A stretch of DNA of 64,000 nt. Origin: CAVSRC01 sp963782045. Its GTDB lineage: Bacteria > Pseudomonadota > Alphaproteobacteria > Rhizobiales > Kaistiaceae. The first letter of the stretch is position 1, and the number at the start of each line of letters is the position of its first letter. Under the pieces are notes generated by a model. The model was not told the origin of the DNA and ran no database searches. It saw nothing but the letters and a program-made list of their open reading frames with translations. Positions 20,390 through 28,991 of the stretch are shown here, piece after piece. Where the stretch lies: the NCBI GenBank assembly GCA_963782045.1, contig CAWAIR010000013.1, positions 1 through 64,000 on the forward strand. The letters run 5' to 3'. The position numbers were made by a program, and so were the translations under genes.

Positions 20390-21316
20390 CTAGAACTGCG
20401 GCAGCGGCTGCCCCAGCGCGCGGCAAGCGGCGGTCAGCGTATTGGCCATCAGCATGGCGATGGTCATCGGCCCGACCCCGCCCGGCACCGGCGTGATCGC
20501 GCCGGCAACCGCGGCCACCTCCGCATAGGCAACGTCGCCGGTGAGCCGCGTCTTGCCCTCCCCGCGCTCCGGCGCCGGAATGCGGTTCATGCCGACGTCG
20601 ATGACCGCCGCACCGGGCTTGATCCATGACCCGCGCACCAGCTCCGGCCGCCCGACGGCCGCCACCACGATGTCCGCCTGGCGCACTGTCCCGGCGAGAT
20701 CGCGGGTGCGCGAATGGGCGATGGTGACCGTGCAGTTCTCGGCAAGCAGGAGTTGCGCCATCGGCTTGCCGACGAGGTTGGAGCGGCCGACCACCACCGC
20801 CGTCATGCCGGACAGCGTATCGCCGATCGCCCGCTTGAGCAGGATCATGCAGCCGGCCGGCGTGCACGGCAGCATGGCGCGCTTGTCGCCGCCGGAAAGC
20901 CGCCCGGCATTGACCGGGTGCAGCCCGTCGACATCCTTTTCCGGACGGACCGCCTCGATCGCCGGGGTCTTGTCGAGATGGCCGGGCAGCGGCAGTTGCA
21001 CCAGGATGCCGTGGATCGCCGGGTCGGCGTTGAGCCCCTCGACCACCGCCATCAGCTCCGCCTGGCTGGTCTCCTCGGGCAGCGTCTTCTGCACCGAATG
21101 GAAACCGAGCTCGGCCGCCTTCTTGCCCTTGCCGCCGACGTAGACGGCGCTTGCCGGATCGTCGCCGACCAGCACTACGGCGAGACCGGGGACGGCGCCC
21201 GTCGCCTGCTTCAGGCGTTGGGTCTCGAGCGCGACCCTGGTGGTGACCTCTTCGGCCACCGCGCGCCCGTCGATGCGTGTTGCGCCCTCACCGGAAGACA
21301 ACGGTACGTCCGCCAT
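20390..21316 (-). CDS. folD: Bifunctional methylenetetrahydrofolate dehydrogenase/cyclohydrolase
   Basis: Interconverts 5,10-methylene-, methenyl- and 10-formyl-tetrahydrofolate with NADP. The 308-residue product has the catalytic domain with PASAVYVGGKGKKAAELG (Tyr and Lys of the YxxxK motif), GILVQLPLPGHLD and DVDGLHPVN, then the Rossmann domain VVVGRSNLVGKPMAQLLL and the C-terminal TPVPGGVGPMTIAMLMANT. Its start overlaps the end of purU by 29 bases, so translation is probably coupled. PurU makes formate and THF, which FolD's pathway reuses. Confidence 0.96.
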   Translation of the reverse strand: MADVPLSSGEGATRIDGRAVAEEVTTRVALETQRLKQATGAVPGLAVVLVGDDPASAVYVGGKGKKAAELGFHSVQKTLPEETSQAELMAVVEGLNADPAIHGILVQLPLPGHLDKTPAIEAVRPEKDVDGLHPVNAGRLSGGDKRAMLPCTPAGCMILLKRAIGDTLSGMTAVVVGRSNLVGKPMAQLLLAENCTVTIAHSRTRDLAGTVRQADIVVAAVGRPELVRGSWIKPGAAVIDVGMNRIPAPERGEGKTRLTGDVAYAEVAAVAGAITPVPGGVGPMTIAMLMANTLTAACRALGQPLPQF

Positions 21317-22139
21317 TGATCAGAACCCTGTGTTCGAGGTGGAAGCGCACGGCGCGGGCCAGCACCGTCGCCTCGATGTCGCGGCCGATGGCAATCATCT
21401 CTTCCACCGACATGGCATGGTCGACGCGGCCGACGTCCTGCTCGATGATCGGCCCGCCGTCGAGCTCAGGGGTGACGTAGTGCGCGGTGGCGCCGATCAG
21501 CTTGACCCCGCGTTCGTGCGCCTTGTGATAGGGCCGCGCTCCGACGAAGCTCGGCAGGAATGAGTGGTGGATGTTGATTACCCGGCCCGCCAGTTTCTCG
21601 GCAAGCCCCTCCGACAGGACCTGCATGTAGCGGGCGAGGATGACCAGGTCGATGCCTTTTTCGGCCACCAGTGCCGCGACCTGGGCGTCCTTGCCGCCCT
21701 CCCCGATTGGCAGATGGATGTAGTCGATGCCCTCCGCCTCGACCCGGCGGCGCATGTCCGGGTGGTTGGAGACCACCGCGGCGAGTTCCATCGGCAGGTG
21801 GCCGATGGAATTGCGGTAGAGCAGGTCGTTGAGGCAGTGGCCGAGCCTGGAAACGAGGATCAGCACGCGCGGCTTGACCGCGAGGTCGTGCAGCCGCCAG
21901 TCGAAATCGAAGGCGATCGCCACCGGCAGGAAGCCGCGGGTGAAGCGCTCCTCGGTCATCTCGCTGGGCGCCGAGAATGACATCCGCATGAAGAAGCGCT
22001 CGGTCTCCGGGTCGCCGTACTGGGCGCTTTCGACGATGTTGCAGTCCTGCGAGGCGATGCAATTGGCCACCGCCGCGACGATGCCGCGCCGGTCGCCGCA
22101 GGACAGGGTGAGGACGAAACGCGCCGGTTCGGCGGGCAT
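21288..22139 (-). CDS. purU: Formyltetrahydrofolate deformylase
   Basis: Hydrolyses 10-formyl-THF to formate and THF, balancing one-carbon units. The start at ATG 22139 (MPAEPARFVLTLSCGDRRGI) gives 283 residues: an N-terminal ACT domain (residues 5-85, GIVAAVANCIASQDCNIVES) and a formyltransferase-type domain with PVELAAVVSNHPD-like and INIHHSFLPSFVGARPYHKA, plus GATAHYVTPELDGGPIIEQD, which carries the catalytic Asn/His/Asp set. Cotranscribed with folD. Confidence 0.95.
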   Translation of the reverse strand: MPAEPARFVLTLSCGDRRGIVAAVANCIASQDCNIVESAQYGDPETERFFMRMSFSAPSEMTEERFTRGFLPVAIAFDFDWRLHDLAVKPRVLILVSRLGHCLNDLLYRNSIGHLPMELAAVVSNHPDMRRRVEAEGIDYIHLPIGEGGKDAQVAALVAEKGIDLVILARYMQVLSEGLAEKLAGRVINIHHSFLPSFVGARPYHKAHERGVKLIGATAHYVTPELDGGPIIEQDVGRVDHAMSVEEMIAIGRDIEATVLARAVRFHLEHRVLINGGRTVVFR

Positions 22140-22304
22140 GGAGACTTCCGTTCGGGCAGAGAGGCGGACGGGCAGTCGTGTAACCCCCGCGCGGCGGCCC
22201 TGCAACCGGGCGTTTACGCCGCGTTTTTGCCACGTCCGTGGCTACGAATTGGAAATCGCCGTGCGGCATGCTACTGGCGTCGCGCCTTTTGATTGGAAAT
22301 CGGC

Positions 22305-23084
22305 ATGGACGGGCGACTGAAGACCGGAGCGATCGCTTTCATCGCCTCGAGCGGCGACGAGGCACGCGGGGCGCTGACGCGCCTGACCGAACGCTATGGC
22401 GGCACGCCGCCGGAACAGGCCGACGTCATCGTCGCGCTTGGCGGCGACGGGCTGATGCTGCAGACGCTGCACGCCTTCATGAACACCGGCAAACCGATCT
22501 ACGGCATGAACTGCGGCTCGGTCGGCTTCCTGATGAACGAATTCCGCGAGGACGACCTGCCCGAGCGGGTTTCCCGGGCGATCCCCAACGTGGTCAATCC
22601 GCTCGCCATGGACGCGGTCGACGACGCCGGCACCCAGTACCACGCCTATGCCATCAACGAGGTCTCGCTGTTCCGCCAGTCCTATCAGGCGGTCAAGCTG
22701 AAGATCACCATCGACGGCAAGGTCAGGATCGACGACCTCACCGCCGACGGCATCCTGGTCGCCACGCCCGCCGGCAGCACGGCCTACAACATGGCGGCGC
22801 GCGGGCCGATCCTGCCCATCTACGCGCCGCTGCTGGCGCTCACCCCGCTCTGCGCCTTCCGCCCGCGCACCTGGCGCGGCGCCCTGCTCCCCGACCGCGC
22901 CAAGGTGCGCATCGACGCGCTGGAGACCGACAAGCGGCCGATCAACGCGGTCGCCGACAACGTCGAGTTCAAGTCGATCGTTTCCGTCACCGTCCAGCAG
23001 GACAAGACGGCGGAGAGCCTGATCCTGTTCGACCCCGACCACTCGTGGGACGACCGCATCGTCGCCGAGCAGTTCCGCTACTAG
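22305..23084 (+). CDS. nadK: NAD kinase
   Basis: Phosphorylates NAD to NADP. The 259-residue product from ATG 22305 has the GGDG active-site motif (VALGGDGLMLQTLH), the second motif YGMNCGSVGFLMNE, the NE pair in AINEVSLFRQ, and LVATPAGSTAYNMAARGPIL. Length is normal. The stop TAG at 23082-23084 is inside the CTAG target of the insertion sequence that follows, so the insertion left the coding sequence intact but removed whatever lay behind it. Confidence 0.96.
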   Translation: MDGRLKTGAIAFIASSGDEARGALTRLTERYGGTPPEQADVIVALGGDGLMLQTLHAFMNTGKPIYGMNCGSVGFLMNEFREDDLPERVSRAIPNVVNPLAMDAVDDAGTQYHAYAINEVSLFRQSYQAVKLKITIDGKVRIDDLTADGILVATPAGSTAYNMAARGPILPIYAPLLALTPLCAFRPRTWRGALLPDRAKVRIDALETDKRPINAVADNVEFKSIVSVTVQQDKTAESLILFDPDHSWDDRIVAEQFRY

Positions 23085-24034
23085 ATGTGGAGCCTCAATA
23101 GGTTGTTCTCGGTGAGAGCGAGCCTGCTGATGGGCGGTTTGGAGTTAAGACTGCCATGTGGGCGATGCCAGTTGTATCGGTGGAGCCAGCGCGGCAGCTC
23201 GTCGCCGCGGTGGTCGGAGGTCGGGTAGGCCTGGGCATAGGCCCATTCCCTCAATGCCGTCTGGATGAAGCGCTCGGCCTTGCCGTTGGTCTTGGGCGTG
23301 TATGGCCTGGTCCTGATGTGCCTGAGGCCGAGGTCGCGACAGGCATCGCGGAAGGCGTGAGCATTGTAGCAGGCGCCATTGTCGGTCATGACGCGAGCGA
23401 CGGTGATGCCGAGGCTTGCGTAGTAGGCGACGGCCGCACGCAGGAAGGCGATGGCGCTCCCCTTCTTCTCGTCGGGCAGGATCTGGGAGAAGGCCAGGCG
23501 GGAAGCGTCGTCGATCGAGACGTGGACAAACTCCCAGCCGACGCCACGGCTGTTGCTCTGTCCCCGACGGTCACCGGTGATGCGGTGGCCGATCCGGTCG
23601 AAACGGCCGAGCTTCTTGATGTCGATATGGATGAGCTCGCCGGGATGCTCGCGTTCGTAGCGGCGCACCGGCTCGGCCGGCTCCAGCGCGCTGATGCGGT
23701 TCAAGCCAAGGCGCCGGAGGATGCGGCTGACGGTGGCCGGCGAGATGTCGAGTTCGGCCGCGATCTGCTTGCCGGTCCAGCGTTGCCGGCGCAGCCGCTC
23801 CACTTCGGAGACGACTGCCTCCGGCGTTGGCTGGCAAAGCGTGTGGGGCCGCGATGAGCGGTCCTTCAGGCCCTCCGGCCCCGCGCGGCGGAAACGATCG
23901 ACCCATTTGCGCACCGTGCGGATCGACACGCCGAAAGCCGCGGCAACCGCTGCCGTCGGCTGCCCGGTCTCTACGCGCCGCACCAGATCGGCTCGACTAT
24001 GCGGCGTCAGACGGGCATTCTTGTGGATGTTCAT
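23081..24034 (-). CDS. IS481-type transposase
   Basis: A 317-residue DDE transposase. The N-terminal half has two helix-turn-helix units (residues 15-50, TGQPTAAVAAAFGVSIRTVRK, and 90-115, KQIAAELDISPATVSRILRR). The catalytic rve domain has Asp in ELIHIDIKKLG, Asp in ARVMTDNGACY and Glu in KTNGKAERFIQT, completing DDE. The order and the LHRYNWHRPHGSLNSKPPISRL ending are typical of IS481. The frame is complete and probably active. Its stop TAG uses the CTAG flanking target, not element sequence. Confidence 0.93.
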   Translation of the reverse strand: MNIHKNARLTPHSRADLVRRVETGQPTAAVAAAFGVSIRTVRKWVDRFRRAGPEGLKDRSSRPHTLCQPTPEAVVSEVERLRRQRWTGKQIAAELDISPATVSRILRRLGLNRISALEPAEPVRRYEREHPGELIHIDIKKLGRFDRIGHRITGDRRGQSNSRGVGWEFVHVSIDDASRLAFSQILPDEKKGSAIAFLRAAVAYYASLGITVARVMTDNGACYNAHAFRDACRDLGLRHIRTRPYTPKTNGKAERFIQTALREWAYAQAYPTSDHRGDELPRWLHRYNWHRPHGSLNSKPPISRLALTENNLLRLHI

Positions 24035-24119
24035 CCGGTCCTCCGGGAAATCGGCTGCAGCTTCGCAACTCCAGCTTCCGCCCTCAGGACCGGATGGACA
24101 ACCTGCTGAAAGCTCACAG
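23085..24119 (-). mobile_element. IS481-family insertion sequence
   Basis: About 1,035 bases carrying one transposase gene. Imperfect terminal inverted repeats start at 23086 (TGTGGAGCCTCAATAGGTTG) and, on the other strand, at 24118 (TGTGAGCTTTCAGCAGGTTG): 14 of 21 positions match, with AGGTTGT at the inner end. CTAG (CTAGA) flanks both sides, at 23081-23085 and 24120-24124, which fits the CTAG-type target I recall for the family. The left copy is the nadK stop codon. Confidence 0.85.
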
Positions 24120-24387
24120 CTAGAGCGCTTCTTGATCAGATAGAATCGTTCCGACGGAGCGATTTTGCGACAGGATCAAGCCGACGGGCGTACCCGGGGT
24201 ACGGCCGAGACCGGCGGCGACGATAATGGCGCAAAAGCGCCCGTCCCTTCGGGTTTCCGACCGGCGGGCGCCCAACGCCGATCCCGGCTCGACCGATGCC
24301 CGGCATCGCCCTTCGCCGGTCTCGACGCCGGATCGCCTCCCCGGTCGAGAAACGGAACTGCTTCTATCTGACCAACAAGCGCACTAG
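24120..24387. repeat. 268-bp terminal-inverted-repeat (MITE-like) element
   Basis: A non-coding stretch bounded by long imperfect inverted repeats: CTAGAGCGCTTCTTGATCAG... at 24120-24152 against the reverse complement of 24354-24387 (CTAGTGCGCTTGTTGGTCAG...). About 28 of 33 positions agree. The interior also has inverted blocks (GAGACCGGCG and its complement CGCCGGTCTC near 24327), so the whole unit can fold into one long hairpin. It has no gene. The IS481 element is inserted exactly at its left CTAG. A short non-coding stretch, 24388-24512, follows before the next gene. Confidence 0.65.
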
Positions 24388-24512
24388 CTTCAGGCTCCTG
24401 ACGGTGGGGCGCACTGATCGTCGCAGGCGCCGATCCTGAGTTGCAGGCGGGGCAGAAAACGGCACTGAATACCGCGACCGGCGTATGACGCCGCCGGAGG
24501 GGTGGGGGCAGC

Positions 24513-25778
24513 GTGAGCGTCTCGATCGGAACGGACTATCCATTCCGCCAGCAGATCCTCGACGAGGTTCATGCGCGCCCGGTCGAACCGGTACCGGCGC
24601 GCGCCCGTGTCCGCCGTCTGGTTCTTGTCGTGCCGGCCGAGACCGGCGGCGTCGGCGCGGCGCTGGCGCGGTTCTGCGACTGGTGCGACCGCTCCGGACT
24701 CGTCCGGCCGCGCAACAAGGACTCACGTCAGCACAGTTTCGCCGCCGGCTCGCGCCAGGTCACCTGGGAGTTCCACACCGAGTTCGTCACCGTCACCTGG
24801 AGCGCCGCACCGGACGATGCCGACTGCGCGCCGGAGCGGATCGGACTGGAATCGATCGGCGGGCTGCAGCTCCTCGGTGCCATGCGCATCGACCTCATCG
24901 AAGACACGACGCTGCCCGAAGCGCTGTTGCCCGGATTCAACCCGCACAGCCTGTGCGTGATCGGCGTGGAGGGAGGCGCGGGACAGCTCGCGACCGACTT
25001 CATGCCCGACAAGGAGCGGTTCACCCGCTTCGAATTCGCCGTCGGCGGGCTCCAGCCGCTCCGCCGCGCCATCCTGGTGCGCCGCATTCTCGAGATCGAG
25101 ACCTACCGCACGATGGCGCTTATCGGCTTGCCGCTCGCGCGGCAGCACGCGGCCGAGCTGGGCGCCCTCGAGACCGAACTGACCGACAAGGTCAACTCGC
25201 TTGCGGAGGCGACCGAGACCAGCCGGGCGCAGACAGCGCTGGAGGCGCTGCACGGCCTGATGGTCAGAGCGGGCCGGCTCTCCGAACAGCTCAGCTACCG
25301 CTTCGCGGCCTGCCAGGCCTATGGCGATATCCTGCAAGCCCGACTAGGCGCCATCGGCGAGCGCCCAACACTTTTGGGTTCGTCGCTGTCGCGCTTCATC
25401 CTCAACCGGGTCGAACCGGCGCTCGGCACCTATGCGGCAATGGAGAAGCGCCTTGACGTGCTCTTTGCCAAGATCGAGCGCGCCATCGAATTGCTCAATG
25501 TGCGCATCGGCCTCGACGTGCAGGTCCAGAACAAGGAGCTGCTCAGAACCATCGCCGAGACAAGCCACAGCCAATACCTGCTCCAGCGCACGGTCGAGGG
25601 GCTGTCGACGATCGCCATCTCCTATTACACCATCGGCATCCTGGGTTACGTGCTGGCGACGCCGCTCGAAATGCTCGCCATCGAGAAGACGCTCGCCCTG
25701 TCGATTGCCGCGCCTTTCGTGTTCCTCGGCGTGTGGCTGATGGTCCGCGCCGTCCGCAAGCGCCATTTCCCGGATTAG
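24513..25778 (+). CDS. DUF3422 family membrane protein
   Basis: A 421-residue protein of the DUF3422 family, function unknown. It opens with the characteristic DYPFRQQILDEVHARPVEPV, has a mixed soluble domain including QLATDFMPDKERFTRFEF and long helices (RIGLDVQVQNKELLRTIAET, with ETSHSQYLLQRTVEGLSTIA), and ends with two membrane helices (YYTIGILGYVLATPLEML and LSIAAPFVFLGVWLMV). The helical hairpin before the membrane pair resembles CorA-like architecture. It stands alone, with no operon partner. Confidence 0.85.
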   Translation: MSVSIGTDYPFRQQILDEVHARPVEPVPARARVRRLVLVVPAETGGVGAALARFCDWCDRSGLVRPRNKDSRQHSFAAGSRQVTWEFHTEFVTVTWSAAPDDADCAPERIGLESIGGLQLLGAMRIDLIEDTTLPEALLPGFNPHSLCVIGVEGGAGQLATDFMPDKERFTRFEFAVGGLQPLRRAILVRRILEIETYRTMALIGLPLARQHAAELGALETELTDKVNSLAEATETSRAQTALEALHGLMVRAGRLSEQLSYRFAACQAYGDILQARLGAIGERPTLLGSSLSRFILNRVEPALGTYAAMEKRLDVLFAKIERAIELLNVRIGLDVQVQNKELLRTIAETSHSQYLLQRTVEGLSTIAISYYTIGILGYVLATPLEMLAIEKTLALSIAAPFVFLGVWLMVRAVRKRHFPD

Positions 25779-25837
25779 GGCGCGCCCGCTTGCAATGGCT
25801 TGCAAGGCACCGGCGCCGACATTGACGAGGACTTGCC

Positions 25838-26878
25838 ATGAAAGCCGTGCTCTACGAGGCGTTCGGTGAAACCCCCAAGCTGACCGACGTGCCCGAGCCG
25901 GCGCCGGAACCGCACGGCGTCGTCATCAAGGTCGCGGCGACCGGCATCTGCCGCAGCGACTGGCACGGCTGGATGGGCCACGATCCGGACATCCGGCTGC
26001 CGCATGTTCCCGGGCATGAACTGGCCGGCACCGTCGCGGCCATCGGCCGGGACGTGACCCGCTGGCGCGTCGGCGACCGGGTGACCGTGCCCTTCGTCTG
26101 CGGCTGCGGTGCCTGCCCGGAATGCCACGCCGGGCACCAGCAGGTCTGCGAGCACCAGACCCAGCCCGGCTTCACCCATTGGGGCTCGTTTGCCGAATAC
26201 GTTGCCCTCCATCAGGCCGACCTCAACCTGGTTGCCCTGCCCGAGACGATGGACTTCGCCACCGCCGCCAGCCTCGGATGCCGCTTCGCGACCTCGTTCC
26301 GCGCCATCGTCGACCAGGCAAGGACGTCTGCCGGCCAGTGGGTGGCGGTCCATGGCTGCGGCGGCGTCGGTCTCTCCGCGGTGATGATTGCCGATGCAAT
26401 CGGCGCCAATGTCGTGGCCATCGACATCGCCGACGATAAGCTCGCTTTGGCCGAGGCGTTGGGCGCGGTCGCCACGATCAACGCGAAGCGCGCGGCGAGC
26501 GTGCCCGAGGCGGTGATCGAGATCACCGGCGGCGGTGCGCACGTCTCGATCGATGCCCTCGGAAGCCCGGAAACCTGCTTCAACTCGATTGCCAGCCTGC
26601 GCCGGCGCGGCAAGCACATTCAGGTCGGCCTCATGCTGGCCGAGCACAGCACGCCGCAGGTGCCGATGGCCAAGGTGATTGCCAACGAGCTGGAGATCCT
26701 CGGCAGCCACGGCATCCAGGATCACCGCTATCCGGCGATGTTCGCCATGATCGAGAGCGGCAAGCTCAGCCCCGAGCGCCTGATCGGCGAGCGCATCGGC
26801 CTGGCGCAATCGATCGAGGCGCTGACCGGGATGGACGCGTTCAAGGCGACCGGCGTGACGGTGGTCACCAGCTTCTGA
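25838..26878 (+). CDS. Zinc-dependent alcohol dehydrogenase (MDR superfamily)
   Basis: A 346-residue medium-chain dehydrogenase/reductase. Catalytic Zn ligands are Cys in TGICRSDWHGW and His in PHVPGHELAGTV; the structural Zn site is CGCGACPECHAGHQQVC (four Cys-type positions). The cofactor domain has VAVHGCGGVGLSAVMIA and an acidic residue after the second strand (AIDIADD), which favours NAD(H). Substrate is unknown. It follows the DUF3422 gene by 59 bases but probably has its own promoter. Confidence 0.92.
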   Translation: MKAVLYEAFGETPKLTDVPEPAPEPHGVVIKVAATGICRSDWHGWMGHDPDIRLPHVPGHELAGTVAAIGRDVTRWRVGDRVTVPFVCGCGACPECHAGHQQVCEHQTQPGFTHWGSFAEYVALHQADLNLVALPETMDFATAASLGCRFATSFRAIVDQARTSAGQWVAVHGCGGVGLSAVMIADAIGANVVAIDIADDKLALAEALGAVATINAKRAASVPEAVIEITGGGAHVSIDALGSPETCFNSIASLRRRGKHIQVGLMLAEHSTPQVPMAKVIANELEILGSHGIQDHRYPAMFAMIESGKLSPERLIGERIGLAQSIEALTGMDAFKATGVTVVTSF

Positions 26879-26898
26879 CGGGCGTCGCCTGACGCAGG

Positions 26899-27705
26899 CT
26901 ACTTGGTGATCGTGCCGCTGAATACGCTGCGGTCGATGCAATGGGCCAAGATGAGATCGCTCGCCCGCACGCCGAGCTTGGTGCACAGCGCCTGCGAGGA
27001 AGCGTTATCGGCGCGGATGCCGGTCATGAACCCGCGCGCGCCATGGCCCTCCCACATGGTGACGATCGCCTGTGCGCCAAGCACGAGGCCGATCCTCTCG
27101 CCGCGCCGGTCTGGATGAGTCGCCAGCGCGCCCCAGAAGACGGTTGTGGCGTTCGGATTCGCCGGATGATGGTGGAAATAGGAGGACGCGGTGGCGACCG
27201 CTCGCCCCCGACGATCGGTGACCACCAGACAGATGCCGCGGCGCAGCAGCCCGCGCATGATCATGCCCGGCACCGGCATGACGTCGCAGGATTGGCTGAG
27301 CTCGGCGATCGCCCGCACCAGCTCCGCCGGCGTGCGGCTGTCGACCGTGGCGACCACAAGGTCGTCGGGCAGCGCGTGGCGATCGAGCACGCCGCAGGCC
27401 GCCGCGTAGGCCTCCTCGCCACCGAAATAGTGCTCGTGGCGGTCGGTAGCGAAGCCCTGCGCCTGAAGCGTTGCAAACAGACCCTCCGCCTGCGCGGCCG
27501 GATAGAAATAGCCGACTGCCGCACCCTGCAACCGGGCGAGCGCGACCATGACGTCGGCTGTGTCTTCGGCCGGATCGCTGAGCGAGACAGTCCGCCCGTA
27601 ATAGGCGAACCGAGGATTGTCGCCGACGAGCCGCCAGAGGCTCAGGCTGCGCCGCGATAGGGCGACCCGCATGGGATCGCCGAAGAATTCATCGTCGATG
27701 GACAC
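26899..27705 (-). CDS. GNAT-type N-acetyltransferase-like protein
   Basis: About 268 residues from a GTG at 27705 that follows GGGGAAG; an ATG at 27744 adds 13 residues but has no ribosome site. The N-terminal half is unlike known domains. The C-terminal part (residues 165-255) fits a GNAT core: RAVATASSYFHHHP, VFWGALATHPDRRGERIGLVLGA in the acetyl-CoA loop position, and FMTGIRADNASSQALCTKLG, which is the classic GNAT tail. Substrate unknown. It faces the alcohol dehydrogenase gene with 20 bases between stops. Confidence 0.7.
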   Translation of the reverse strand: MSIDDEFFGDPMRVALSRRSLSLWRLVGDNPRFAYYGRTVSLSDPAEDTADVMVALARLQGAAVGYFYPAAQAEGLFATLQAQGFATDRHEHYFGGEEAYAAACGVLDRHALPDDLVVATVDSRTPAELVRAIAELSQSCDVMPVPGMIMRGLLRRGICLVVTDRRGRAVATASSYFHHHPANPNATTVFWGALATHPDRRGERIGLVLGAQAIVTMWEGHGARGFMTGIRADNASSQALCTKLGVRASDLILAHCIDRSVFSGTITK

Positions 27706-27762
27706 CGGTGTCTTCCCCACCCACGCCCCACCGCGACCATACAACGGCGGGAGAGCGGGGAG

Positions 27763-28929
27763 CTAGGCCGCCTTGGTGATGCGGGCGTAGTCGCGCGCGG
27801 CCTCGCGTGCCTGGTCGGCGGCGAAGCGGCGGAGCATTGTCGCCAGCTCGTACATCTCGCCGTCGCTGATCTGGCTGTAGCGGGAGAGCACCGCCTCCAC
27901 CATGCGCCGCGTGGCGTGATAGCGGTCGTCGCTACCGCCCTCCTCGGCGATCTTGCGCCAGGTGTCGAGCGCCACGGCGAAGGCATCGAAGGCCCGCGTC
28001 GGCAGTCCGGCCTTGCCGTAGATGGCGCGGAGAACGCTGACCCGGCCGGCCCTCACCAGGCTCGCCACCCGCTCCACCGGCGTGCGGGCAAGCACCGCCA
28101 GCGCCGTCTCGAACAGGGCGACGTTGCCGGCGCACACGGTCCGCAGGAGCAGGCCGGTGGTGAGCTGGCCGGTGACGCGCAGGTGCTCGACCAGTTCCGG
28201 CAGTTCGTCGGATTCGGTTTCCGCCGCCAGCGCCACCGTCGCCCGGTCGCAGGCATCGCGGGTGACCGCGATGGCGCGGTCCTCCTCGGCCCACCACTTC
28301 GCTACCATCATGGTGCCGAGCGCGTCGCCCAGGCGGCGGATCAGCATCTGGTGGACGTTGGCCGGCAGGTCCGGCCGCGCCAGGATCGCATCGCGCATGC
28401 CGGCATCGTCGCCGAAGCGTTCGGCGATGCGCCGGAAGCTGATGCGGGCGATGGTGGCGGCGGGATTGCGCAACAGCGCCAGGCAGGCGCGGCGCTCGCC
28501 GACCTCGGCCAGCGCCGCGGCGACGGCGCCCGAGAGGGCCTTCCGCCCGGCAATGGCGGTCTGCAGCGCCGGCGTGCCGGCGGCCGCGATATCGACCAGT
28601 TCGGCATCGATGAGGAGCGGCGACTGGGCAACCACCGTGACGGCGATGTCCGGCAGGTCGACGGCCAGCGATATGATGATGTGGTGCGGCGCCGCCGGGC
28701 TCGGCCCGAGCACGTCGGCGAGCGCCCGACGGACCTCCGGCGCCGGATCGTCGAGCAGGATGGTGAGCGCCGCCTCGACGGCATCGCTGACCTCGGCACG
28801 GACCTCGCCCTGGAGGTAAAATCGGCAGAGCGCGCGGGCGGCGCTGGCCCGGTGGCCGGTGGGGGCGCGGTCGATCCAGTCGAGGAACTCACGGGCAAGC
28901 ATGCTGACCAAACTCCGATCCTCCGGCAT
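27763..28929 (-). CDS. DUF2336 family protein (HEAT-like repeats)
   Basis: A 388-residue, Ala/Leu/Arg-rich, wholly helical protein of the DUF2336 family, restricted mainly to alphaproteobacteria and of unknown function. It opens with a short helical domain (LAREFLDWIDRAPTGHRASAARALCRFYL), then alpha-alpha repeats such as LDDPAPEVRRALADVLGPSP, typical of HEAT-like arrays. No catalytic motif is visible, so a scaffold role is likely. It is divergent from the CitE-like gene, with 62 bases between them. Confidence 0.85.
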   Translation of the reverse strand: MPEDRSLVSMLAREFLDWIDRAPTGHRASAARALCRFYLQGEVRAEVSDAVEAALTILLDDPAPEVRRALADVLGPSPAAPHHIIISLAVDLPDIAVTVVAQSPLLIDAELVDIAAAGTPALQTAIAGRKALSGAVAAALAEVGERRACLALLRNPAATIARISFRRIAERFGDDAGMRDAILARPDLPANVHQMLIRRLGDALGTMMVAKWWAEEDRAIAVTRDACDRATVALAAETESDELPELVEHLRVTGQLTTGLLLRTVCAGNVALFETALAVLARTPVERVASLVRAGRVSVLRAIYGKAGLPTRAFDAFAVALDTWRKIAEEGGSDDRYHATRRMVEAVLSRYSQISDGEMYELATMLRRFAADQAREAARDYARITKAA

Positions 28930-28991
28930 CTTGTCCTCAAACTGATTAATGCTTCGTTCACCATGAACCGGGCCCGAATCCGCGATTTTCC

